Part shown: one piece after another, positions 10,909 through 18,831 of the stretch
Position numbering within the stretch: the first letter of the stretch is position 1
How the letters are laid out: each line of letters opens with the position of its first letter
NCBI RefSeq assembly: GCF_022808955.1
Contig: NZ_JAKZEY010000009.1
Coordinates: forward strand, 1-42,424
Direction of reading: 5' to 3'
From: Anaerococcus sp. AGMB09787
GTDB lineage: Bacteria; Bacillota; Clostridia; Tissierellales; Peptoniphilaceae
Length of the DNA stretch: 42,424 bases
Notes under the pieces: model-generated
Told to the model about the DNA's origin: nothing
What the model saw: only the letters and a program-made list of their open reading frames with translations
Databases searched by the model: none
Translations under genes and position numbers: made by a program

Positions 10909-11703
10909 CTAAAATCCACTACTAGTGTATCTCTTCAAGCACTTTATCCAGATAAATATACTTAAGGCGAAGAAGATTAACGAATAGAAGATAGTAAATA
11001 ACAAACTGCCTATATTGAATGCAGTGTATCCTCTAAGGTATATCAAACTCGGATAGTATGATGCGAATCCTATGGGAAGAATTACCGTAAAGATAAATCT
11101 AAAGAAGTCGTTATATATAGTCAAGGGGTATTTGGCAAATTCATTCATCTGAATGGTAAAATTCGTTATATCGGCATTATTAATTGTAAAAAAGGATATT
11201 GTCGATAGGAGTATTGATATACCTGCATATATAAAGGAAGTAATTATCCGTAGGAAGGGCAAGAGCAAGAGTAGGGGTGTGAATAATTCCAGTCTTACTA
11301 TTGCTATAAGGCTTATTACTATACCCAAGATAAGTTGACTCCGTCCGTCATCATCAAAGCCCTCTATTAAAATTAAGAATAAGGGATTGTAGGGTTTAGT
11401 TAGGAATCTGTCGAATTCTCCGGTTTTTATATAGGAGGGAATTGTTAAGGTATTTATAAAGAATGAGTGCCATATACCGAATGATGCTGTGCTGAATCCG
11501 TAGAGAAAAAGCATTTCATTAAAGGTCCGCCCCTTTATATCGCTAACCAAACTAAATAATATCAAAAGGATTGAAAAATTAATTAATGTTTTTACCAGCA
11601 TGGCAATAATTCCTATTATAAAGTCAAAATTGTAAGCCATCAAAGATTTAATATTTAATTTAAACATAGATTTATAGAGCCTTATATATTTATTCAATTT
11701 CAT
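10909..11703 (-). CDS. ABC-2 type transporter permease, second subunit
   Basis: A 264-residue integral membrane protein with about six hydrophobic segments, N-terminus inside (MKLNKYIRLYKSMFKLNIKS). Size and order after an ATPase and another permease match the three-gene exporters of COG4586 (ATPase), COG4587 and COG3694 (permeases), as I recall these families. Its substrate is unknown. The ATG lies one base past the stop of the permease upstream, so all three are cotranscribed, and a GGAGG sequence spans the junction (AAGGAGGTTGATATG). The upstream radical-SAM remnant suggests the exporter once moved a modified peptide. Confidence 0.82.
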   Translation of the reverse strand: MKLNKYIRLYKSMFKLNIKSLMAYNFDFIIGIIAMLVKTLINFSILLILFSLVSDIKGRTFNEMLFLYGFSTASFGIWHSFFINTLTIPSYIKTGEFDRFLTKPYNPLFLILIEGFDDDGRSQLILGIVISLIAIVRLELFTPLLLLLPFLRIITSFIYAGISILLSTISFFTINNADITNFTIQMNEFAKYPLTIYNDFFRFIFTVILPIGFASYYPSLIYLRGYTAFNIGSLLFTIFYSLIFFALSIFIWIKCLKRYTSSGF

Positions 11704-11704
11704 A

Positions 11705-12508
11705 TCAACCTCCTTGAACTGTAAGTTTCCTCAATAATTTATTGAATAGAAACCTGTATATAGTATATAAGATTATAATATTTACCAGAAGTAAAATTAC
11801 CGATTTTAAAAAATAAGTTCCTTCACCCAACAAGGTTATTATAGGTATATTATAAAAATATTTGAAGGGAAGAAGATTTGATATCTTATATAAAAAATCG
11901 GGATATACTTGTATTGGTATAACTCTACCTGATAATAGTAAAAGTAGAGCATATTTTAAGTTTTGTATACCCCAAGTACTGATAGTATAGAAACTTAAAA
12001 TTCCGAAGAATATTTCAAATATAAAATAGTAAATATAGGTTAGACCTGTTATTATAATAAATTGAACCAAGTTTGGCAAAGTTACATCAATGCCTACAAA
12101 TATTCCCAATAGGTAAAAGGGTATGTTTAAAATTACAAGTCTGAACAGACTTTTCCCTAAGCCTTGGTAGAATAATTGCTCTATAAAAGAAAAAGGTCTC
12201 AATAGAGTAAGTATTATATCACCCTTTTTTACGGAAATTCCTATCTCTTGACTTACTTGGGTAGGGTAAATATTTTCAATAATTGTTGAAATGATAATAT
12301 AAGTAAACATTTGTTCAAAGCCTAATAAACCGATATTGTTGCCAGCATATATAGCCTTCCATATGAAATATTGAATTGTTATAAATAACAGATCGCTTAT
12401 TATTTTTACTATGTTGGCTTCTTTATATACTTGATTAGTCAAAAATCCAATTTTGATAAGTCTTTTTCTAATTCTATTTTTGCCATTGATTATTTTAGAA
12501 TTCGTCAT
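11705..12508 (-). CDS. ABC-2 type transporter permease, first subunit
   Basis: A 267-residue membrane protein with about six hydrophobic segments, partner of the permease downstream. I chose the ATG at 12508 (MTNSKIING) because GGAGAG lies five bases before it. The ATG at 12520 would add four residues and has no ribosome binding site. Either way the start lies within the end of the ATPase gene. The substrate cannot be deduced. Two distinct permeases with one ATPase fit a heterodimeric channel. Confidence 0.82.
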   Translation of the reverse strand: MTNSKIINGKNRIRKRLIKIGFLTNQVYKEANIVKIISDLLFITIQYFIWKAIYAGNNIGLLGFEQMFTYIIISTIIENIYPTQVSQEIGISVKKGDIILTLLRPFSFIEQLFYQGLGKSLFRLVILNIPFYLLGIFVGIDVTLPNLVQFIIITGLTYIYYFIFEIFFGILSFYTISTWGIQNLKYALLLLLSGRVIPIQVYPDFLYKISNLLPFKYFYNIPIITLLGEGTYFLKSVILLLVNIIILYTIYRFLFNKLLRKLTVQGG

Positions 12509-13478
12509 TTTTCTCTCCAAGGAAGTACTTTAAAGAATCTTTAAAACTAATATTGGCAAACTTAATGGAATCTATGGACGAAGCCAAATCATCGTATATA
12601 TTTTTTACTAACTCCGACCTATCTTTTATATTCGATATGTCAATAATTGCTTTATTATTGTCGAAAGATAAGTCAAGATCCTTAGCTAAAAGTTTGCTTT
12701 TTATATTCTCATCAATTTTTTCGAAGTAAACTTCAAGTTTTTCTATATTATATATTTGTGAGATATGCTCTTTATTGCTATCATTTATAACTTTTCCATG
12801 ATGTAAGATAATTACCCTGTCGCAGATTCTCTCTATATCCTCAAAATCATGAGTTGTTAAAATAATAGTAGTCTTACCTTTTATAGTATTCAAAAAATCA
12901 AGGATGGAATCTTTTGTCAATATATCTAAACCTATGGTCGGCTCATCAAGGAATACAATTTGTGGATTGTACAAAAAGGCACTTATTAGCTCCGCTTTCA
13001 TCCTTTGACCAAGGCTAAGGGTTCTAACAGGATTGTTAATAAAATTTTTGACATCCAATATGTCGGTTAAATAATCAAGCCTTGATTTAAAATCTTCATC
13101 ACTTACATCATACATATCTTTTATTATATAATAAGATTCCATAGGAGATACATCCCGTCTTAGATTGGATCTTTGGCCGAAAACAGTAGAAATTTTTTTG
13201 TTATTGATTTCTCTTTTTTCAAAAGGATCATTGCCGAAGACTCTTACAGATCCTGAACTAGGGGATAAGATACCTGTCATCATCTTGATTAGGGTACTTT
13301 TACCTGCTCCATTTAATCCGATAAGACCAACGGTTTCACCACTATTTATTTTAAAGGATACGGAATCAACAGATGTAACAATCTGTTTTTGGGATTTAAA
13401 TTTAAAATAATCGATGAATGACTTGTTTTTATTGACTTTAAATTGCTTAGTGAGATTATTTGTTTCAATTAAGGCCAT
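12495..13478 (-). CDS. ABC-2 exporter ATP-binding protein
   Basis: A 327-residue soluble ATPase that powers the two permeases downstream. It has Walker A (GLNGAGKST), the signature LSLGQRMKAE, Walker B (IVFLDEPTIGLD) and the switch histidine (LTTHD). An extra C-terminal region of about 90 residues (after about 235) is typical of NatA/COG4586-type ATPases. An AAGGAA ribosome binding site at 13491-13496 (complement) lies upstream of the ATG. The gene is preceded on the same strand by a broken SPASM-domain fragment, which may mark the former first gene of the operon. Confidence 0.9.
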   Translation of the reverse strand: MALIETNNLTKQFKVNKNKSFIDYFKFKSQKQIVTSVDSVSFKINSGETVGLIGLNGAGKSTLIKMMTGILSPSSGSVRVFGNDPFEKREINNKKISTVFGQRSNLRRDVSPMESYYIIKDMYDVSDEDFKSRLDYLTDILDVKNFINNPVRTLSLGQRMKAELISAFLYNPQIVFLDEPTIGLDILTKDSILDFLNTIKGKTTIILTTHDFEDIERICDRVIILHHGKVINDSNKEHISQIYNIEKLEVYFEKIDENIKSKLLAKDLDLSFDNNKAIIDISNIKDRSELVKNIYDDLASSIDSIKFANISFKDSLKYFLGEKNDEF

Positions 13479-13566
13479 TATATTTTAAATTCCTTTCTTA
13501 TAATTTTAGTTTTTGCTACCTTTTATTTGATTTTAATTGAGTAATAATATTCCATTAATTTATTAA

Positions 13567-13830
13567 TTATAAATTTCCGATGTTCTCTAGATATGATAGA
13601 TATAATTTTATATTTTCATAGAAATTTTAGCAATAACCACTATTAAGGTTTCCATTAAAAGTATAACTTTTATATACGCAACCAGTTCCACAAATATATT
13701 TATACTTGCAATTTATACATTTCTCTATATTGTTTACATCATGGTTGTTCCGAATTTTAATCTTATCAGTATCAATTGTATGATTTTTGCAAATTTACTT
13801 TATTTTTATTATTTTCCATCAAATTCATCT
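13567..13830 (-). pseudogene. Remnant of a radical-SAM peptide maturase (SPASM domain)
   Basis: On the minus strand, the frame from 13794 to 13630 encodes CINCKYKYICGTGCVYKSY followed by NGNLNSGYC. This is the C-x2-C-x5-C-x3-C...C pattern of a SPASM auxiliary Fe-S cluster domain, as in radical-SAM enzymes that modify ribosomal peptides. A TAA at 13627-13629 follows, but the same frame stays open for 19 more codons (NFYENIKLYLSYLENIGNL) to a TAA at 13567, which suggests an internal nonsense mutation. Upstream, an AGGAG (13829-13833) and ATG (13819) start a 15-codon frame that is out of register. The SAM core domain (CxxxCxxC) is missing, so an internal deletion joined the start region to the C-terminus. 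Confidence 0.75.
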
Positions 13831-13935
13831 CCTATAATTCCATATCAACGAGTATATTTATTATATATCATATAATTAATTACATGTCAATATATATTTT
13901 GATGTTATTTATTTAAAGTAGCAATTTAAAAAATT

Positions 13936-13960
13936 CTCCAAAGTTGAATTGGAGTATAAT
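13936..13960 (+). promoter_or_regulatory. -10 box with inverted repeat ahead of yaaA
   Basis: TATAAT at 13955-13960 is preceded directly by an inverted repeat, CTCCAA (13936-13941) and TTGGAG (13949-13954), which covers the spacer. The repeat could be an operator for the yaaA-addA operon. No clear -35 is present. AAGGAAGG follows before the ATG at 13981. Confidence 0.4.
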
Positions 13961-13980
13961 ATTAGATAAAGGAAGGTATT

Positions 13981-14703
13981 ATGAAGATTATTATTTCACC
14001 AGCAAAAAGGTTTAAACATTTTGATGATACAGAGACTCAGGCTTTGATTTTTCCTGATAAGACCAAGGCCTTGGTTGAGAAGATTTCTAAGCTGAGTATG
14101 AATGAGATTGGGAATTTGAATAAGACTAATGATGAGTTAACTGAGAAGGCTTATTTTGACTTTAAGGATTTTGATTTTGATGATCTTAATAATCCAGCTC
14201 TTTTTTCTTATGATGGTTTGGTTTTCAAGCAATTTAATATGAAAGACTTTAATGATATGGATTATTTGAATGACCATGTTTATATAATTTCTGCCCTATA
14301 TGGGATTTTGAAGCCCTTTACAGGTATTCGTGATTATAGGCTATATTTTAATAATGACCGCTACGACCTTTATAAGTTCTGGGGGTCTGATATTTATGAT
14401 GAGCTTTTTAAGGATAATGATTTGGTTATTAATCTTGCATCCAAGGAGTATTCTAAGACTATAAGACCTTATTTAAAGGAAGGGGATAGCTTTGTTACTA
14501 TTGATTTTAAGGATGAACGAAATGGTAAGGTCAGATCAATTGTTTCCTACGCCAAACAAATGAGGGGTAGGATGCTAAAGAAGCTTATCCAAGAAAAAAT
14601 TGATAGGCTAGATGATATCAAAGCTATCGAAATGGATGGGTATAAGTACGACAATGTCCTCAGTAAGAAGGATAATTTGGTCTTTGTAAGGAGAGAAAGT
14701 TGA
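13981..14703 (+). CDS. yaaA: YaaA family peroxide-stress protein
   Basis: A 240-residue cytoplasmic protein of the YaaA (DUF328) family, recognised by the N-terminus MKIIISPAKRF and the blocks SALYG and YRLYFNN. In E. coli YaaA lowers free iron during peroxide stress and so limits DNA damage; DNA binding has also been reported. It is the first gene of an operon with four DNA-end-processing genes, and its stop overlaps the TTG start of sbcD, so the genes are coupled. An inverted repeat at the promoter could carry control of the whole operon. Confidence 0.92.
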   Translation: MKIIISPAKRFKHFDDTETQALIFPDKTKALVEKISKLSMNEIGNLNKTNDELTEKAYFDFKDFDFDDLNNPALFSYDGLVFKQFNMKDFNDMDYLNDHVYIISALYGILKPFTGIRDYRLYFNNDRYDLYKFWGSDIYDELFKDNDLVINLASKEYSKTIRPYLKEGDSFVTIDFKDERNGKVRSIVSYAKQMRGRMLKKLIQEKIDRLDDIKAIEMDGYKYDNVLSKKDNLVFVRRES

Positions 14704-15815
14704 GGCTCCTGCACCTATCTGACCTTCATATCGGAAAGACCCTGGGGGCCTATGACTTATTAGAAGACCAAATGCATGCCCTAGAGCAAATCTTGTCTAT
14801 CATAGAGTCAAGGGATGTAGACCTTGTAATGATAGCTGGGGATATTTTTGATACATCTATTCCTAGCTCTGAGGCCCTAGACCTTTATTCTTATTTTATA
14901 GAAAGAATCGTATTTGACCTCAATAAGAAGGTTCTAGCTATTCCTGGTAACCACGATTCTAGTAAGAGGCTTGATATTAATAGGAAATTTTATAGGTCTA
15001 ATAATTATTATTTGGTGGGAGACCTCGATGTGAAGCCAATAAGCTATAGCGATGACTTGGGTCCTATAAATTTCTACCTGATTCCCTTTGTGTCTATTAA
15101 TAGAGCTAAGGCAGAGATTGACGATTCTATAGAGGATTTTTCTGATATTTACAGGAGACTTTTGGAAAATATAGATTATAAGGGTCGTAATGTCCTTATT
15201 ACCCATTGCTATGCTGCTGACCTTTGTGGAAATCTCGGAGAAGAGGCCTACAATGATGATCAAAAACCCCTAAGTGTCGGTGGTTCTGACTTTATGGATG
15301 TAGACTTGTTTAGGAATTTTGATTATGTTGCCCTAGGTCACTTGCACAGGGCCCACTTTGTCAAGGAAGAAAAGATTAGGTATGCCGGTACTTTTATGAA
15401 GTATTCTTTCGATGAAATTAAGACAAGAAAGTCGGTTACCCTGGTTAATCTTGGGGAGAGCCTTGAGCTAGAAAAAATTGAGATAAGCCCCCTACGTGAT
15501 CTAGAGATTAGGGAAGGGTTTTTTGAGGAAATTCTAAGGGGAGAGCCTTCAGATGCCTATATCAAATTTTTAATAAAGGATGATTTTACCATAGAAAATG
15601 CCATGGCCAAGCTAAGGACTAAGTTCCCCCATGCAGTATCGCTAAGCTATGTCAACAAGGGGGCCTTGAGTAAAAACTTTGAAGAGATAGACATTGACCT
15701 TGAGAATAAGGACTTGATTGACTTGTTTAAGGACTTTTATTCTTATAAGATGGATGAAGATTTATCCAAGGGGGACCTAGAAATATTGAGGAGGATAGCT
15801 GATGAGACCTTCTAA
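14700..15815 (+). CDS. sbcD: SbcD nuclease subunit (Mre11-like)
   Basis: SbcD is the Mn2+-dependent nuclease partner of SbcC, which opens hairpins and blocked DNA ends. The 371-residue protein has the calcineurin-type phosphoesterase motifs in order: SDLHIGK at the N-terminus, GDIFD, PGNHDS, THCYA and GHLHRAH. The start is TTG at 14700, giving MRLLHLSDLH, which matches the family N-terminus; GGAG lies just upstream and the codon overlaps the yaaA stop. The C-terminal capping region (about 270-371) is less conserved. It overlaps sbcC by 14 bases. Confidence 0.96.
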   Translation: MRLLHLSDLHIGKTLGAYDLLEDQMHALEQILSIIESRDVDLVMIAGDIFDTSIPSSEALDLYSYFIERIVFDLNKKVLAIPGNHDSSKRLDINRKFYRSNNYYLVGDLDVKPISYSDDLGPINFYLIPFVSINRAKAEIDDSIEDFSDIYRRLLENIDYKGRNVLITHCYAADLCGNLGEEAYNDDQKPLSVGGSDFMDVDLFRNFDYVALGHLHRAHFVKEEKIRYAGTFMKYSFDEIKTRKSVTLVNLGESLELEKIEISPLRDLEIREGFFEEILRGEPSDAYIKFLIKDDFTIENAMAKLRTKFPHAVSLSYVNKGALSKNFEEIDIDLENKDLIDLFKDFYSYKMDEDLSKGDLEILRRIADETF

Positions 15816-18800
15816 GCTAACCATGCGTGGCTTCATTACCTACAAGGATGAAGTTAGTATAGATTTTGAAAAGCTTTACAAAAAGAAAATATTTTTGATT
15901 TCGGGAGATACTGGTTCAGGAAAGACTACCATCTTTGATGCCATAAACTATGCCCTATATGGGGTATCATCCAGGGGAATTGATAATTTGAGGAGTGATT
16001 TTCTTACAGAAGATGACCCCTACACCTATGTTAATCTGGACTTTGTAGTTGGGGATAGGTCCTATAGGATAGAGAGGATTCCAAGGCAAAGGGCCAAAAA
16101 GACCAAGAAGGCTCAAAATATCAGTAATAGTGTTGCCCTTTTTGATACCACGCAAGAAAAGAAACTTTTATCTGAAAAGGCCAAGGATACAGATAAGCAA
16201 ATCAAAAAAATAATAGGCCTTGACCAAAAGCAATTTTCCAAGGTCATGCTCCTAGCCCAAGGTGAATTTCAAGAGTTTCTCAAGGCGTCATCCAAGGACA
16301 AGGCGACCCTTTTGGGAGACATCTTCAAAACCTATGAATACAAGGACTTCGAAAATAGGATAAAGGATTACGCTAAGGAAGCCATAACAAAGGCAGAATT
16401 TATTGATACTAAGCTAGAAGATATCTTGATCAATAACGAAGATTTGAAAACTTTGATTGATAAGGACCTAATATTAACCCATGACTTTGATGAGATTTTG
16501 GCAAGGCTAAGGGGTAAAAATAAGGACCTGGGTGAAAGCTATAAGGTCACCAAGGAAAGATTAGTAGAAAAGGAAAAAAATCTGGTAGACCTCTATGAGA
16601 AATTAAATAAGGGCAAGAGCCTCAATGAATCAATAAAGATCCTAGAGGAAATCGAAAATGACCTAGTCAGGCAAAGGCAAAAAGAAGCTTCCTATAAGGA
16701 ATTACGTATTGAGCTGGACCTAGCCCAAAAGGCGTCAAATATAGAGATCTATGAGAATAGGCTAAGGTCAAATACCAAGGACCTAGAAGAAGAGAAGACC
16801 TTCTTAGAAAAATTAAAGGAAGATATCAAAATCAAGGACATTGCTTTTAGGGAAATAAAAGAGGCCTTCGAAAATAAGAAAGACCTAGAAAAAAGCCTAG
16901 AAGCAACTAAGGATAAGGGCAAGGACTTACGAAAACAAATCATAGATTTTAATAACTTCAAGCAAAGCGAGAAGGCCTACAAGGATCTTGAAGGTCAAAG
17001 GGATGACTATAATAAGGTTCTAAAGGAAGAAAATGACCTTAATAAAGCCAAAGAAGAGCTTATCAAAGAAAGAACCCTAGTAGATGAGCTAATCTTCTCC
17101 ATAAGGGATAAGGAAAGTATCCTAAGAGAAAATCTTGATAGGTCAAAAAATAACTTAAAAGACCTAAAAGACCTTTACCAAAGGGCAAGGGATTTAAATA
17201 AACTAGAAGCAGATATAAAAGCCCTTAGTGATAGTAAAAAGTTCCTTGCGAAAAAGGAAAAGTTAGCCCTAAAGAACCTTGATCAAATTCAGCTAAATAC
17301 CTACATAGATAGGCTTAATGAAAGTGGAATTTGTCCTGTATGTGGGAGCTATCATGAGGAGAAATTTCCAAAATACCAAATAGAAAATTATGATATAGAT
17401 GATATTAGAAAAAATATGGCAGATCTCACTTCGAGGATTGAATACAAAAATGACAAGGCAGGAGAGATTAGCCAAAGCCTAAAAGAAGAATTTAGCCTAG
17501 AGCTTTTGGAGGAGAAGATCAAGAAAACTTCATCTGATATAGAAAAGTATCAAGAAAATTTAAGACTCTTAGCTAAAAAAATCGAAGAGAAGAAAAAAGC
17601 AAGAATCAACTTGGTAGAAGATATAGATAAGCTTTCCGAAAAAATCGAAGTTAAAAAGCAAGCAATCAATTCTCTTGACCAAAAGCTCAGTAGGTCCAAG
17701 GAAATAGAAGCCACCTACCTTGCTCAGAAGGATATCTTCCTAGACTTTGATGAGGAGAGAAAAAATTCTGAGATAGAAAAACTAAGAGATATCTATAAAA
17801 AAGATAGGGAAAGGCTTGAAGAGATAAATAAGTCCTATACCAAAGGCCTAGTCGAGATAAATAATCTAAGTCAAAATATAGCCAACAGCCAAAGGCAAAT
17901 CGAAAACCTAGAAGAAAAAGATAGGGCTTACAAGGGTGAATTCGAGGAGAAATTGGCCCAAGTCTTCGAAAACTATGGCCTATACAAGTCTGCCAAGGAA
18001 AATATGGCAAGACTTAGCCCTAGAAAAGATGAAATAGAAGGATACTTTAAAAATTTAGAAAGACTACTTACTAGGCTTGATACCTACAAGGACTTTAGGG
18101 GAAAAAGCCCAGTCGACCTTATAAAGATTGAAGAGATGATAGGAAGTACCCAAAGGGAAAAAGAAAGACTATCAGAAGATATCAAGGAAATCTACCTGGG
18201 TCTTAGTCTTTATGAAAAAACTATCTCATCGGTAGAAGATTTAGAAGAAAGCTTTGCTGCCAATACCAGGGAGGCAGACGATCTAGCTAGACTTTCTAAG
18301 GTGGCAGATGGGTCTTATGGAAAGGTAGCTGGAAGGGAGAAGATAGACTTCGAGTCTTTTGTCTTGACCTATTACTTTGATAAGGTCCTAAGCTATGGAA
18401 ATGCAAGGCTTCTTACCATGACTGACAATCAATTTACTATGGTTAGGTCTAGCAACAATTCTGACCAGAGGTCAAAGTCTGGTCTAGATATCGAAATCCT
18501 AGATGCCAATACAGGAAAGCTCAGACCAGTCGAGACCCTATCAGGAGGGGAGACCTTCCTGGCATCTCTAAGTCTTGCCCTAGGTTTATCTGATGAGATA
18601 AGTGCCTCAAATGGAGGAATAAAGATGGGCACCCTCTTTATAGATGAGGGTTTTGGAACTCTTTCCAAGGATTATTTGGTAAATGTAATCAAGGCCATCG
18701 AAAAATTGTCCAATGAAAATAAGCTCGTAGGTCTTATCTCTCACGTGGATGACCTAAAGGATGCCATAGATGCCAAGGTACTAGTTAGTTATGATCCATC

Positions 18801-18831
18801 CTATGGAAGTAAAGTAGAGGTTTTAGCATGA
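15802..18831 (+). CDS. sbcC: SbcC ATPase subunit (Rad50-like)
   Basis: A 1009-residue SMC-like ATPase that controls SbcD and holds DNA ends. The N-terminal ATPase half has Walker A GDTGSGKTT at 35-43. Two long coiled-coil arms (about 180-500 and 525-860, rich in Lys, Glu, Asp and Leu) flank the zinc hook C511-P-V-C514, where two molecules join. The C-terminal half has the signature LSGGETF around 913-919 and a Walker B with FIDEGFG. Lengths and order match the Rad50 family. It sits between sbcD and addB with overlaps at both ends. Confidence 0.97.
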   Translation: MRPSKLTMRGFITYKDEVSIDFEKLYKKKIFLISGDTGSGKTTIFDAINYALYGVSSRGIDNLRSDFLTEDDPYTYVNLDFVVGDRSYRIERIPRQRAKKTKKAQNISNSVALFDTTQEKKLLSEKAKDTDKQIKKIIGLDQKQFSKVMLLAQGEFQEFLKASSKDKATLLGDIFKTYEYKDFENRIKDYAKEAITKAEFIDTKLEDILINNEDLKTLIDKDLILTHDFDEILARLRGKNKDLGESYKVTKERLVEKEKNLVDLYEKLNKGKSLNESIKILEEIENDLVRQRQKEASYKELRIELDLAQKASNIEIYENRLRSNTKDLEEEKTFLEKLKEDIKIKDIAFREIKEAFENKKDLEKSLEATKDKGKDLRKQIIDFNNFKQSEKAYKDLEGQRDDYNKVLKEENDLNKAKEELIKERTLVDELIFSIRDKESILRENLDRSKNNLKDLKDLYQRARDLNKLEADIKALSDSKKFLAKKEKLALKNLDQIQLNTYIDRLNESGICPVCGSYHEEKFPKYQIENYDIDDIRKNMADLTSRIEYKNDKAGEISQSLKEEFSLELLEEKIKKTSSDIEKYQENLRLLAKKIEEKKKARINLVEDIDKLSEKIEVKKQAINSLDQKLSRSKEIEATYLAQKDIFLDFDEERKNSEIEKLRDIYKKDRERLEEINKSYTKGLVEINNLSQNIANSQRQIENLEEKDRAYKGEFEEKLAQVFENYGLYKSAKENMARLSPRKDEIEGYFKNLERLLTRLDTYKDFRGKSPVDLIKIEEMIGSTQREKERLSEDIKEIYLGLSLYEKTISSVEDLEESFAANTREADDLARLSKVADGSYGKVAGREKIDFESFVLTYYFDKVLSYGNARLLTMTDNQFTMVRSSNNSDQRSKSGLDIEILDANTGKLRPVETLSGGETFLASLSLALGLSDEISASNGGIKMGTLFIDEGFGTLSKDYLVNVIKAIEKLSNENKLVGLISHVDDLKDAIDAKVLVSYDPSYGSKVEVLA

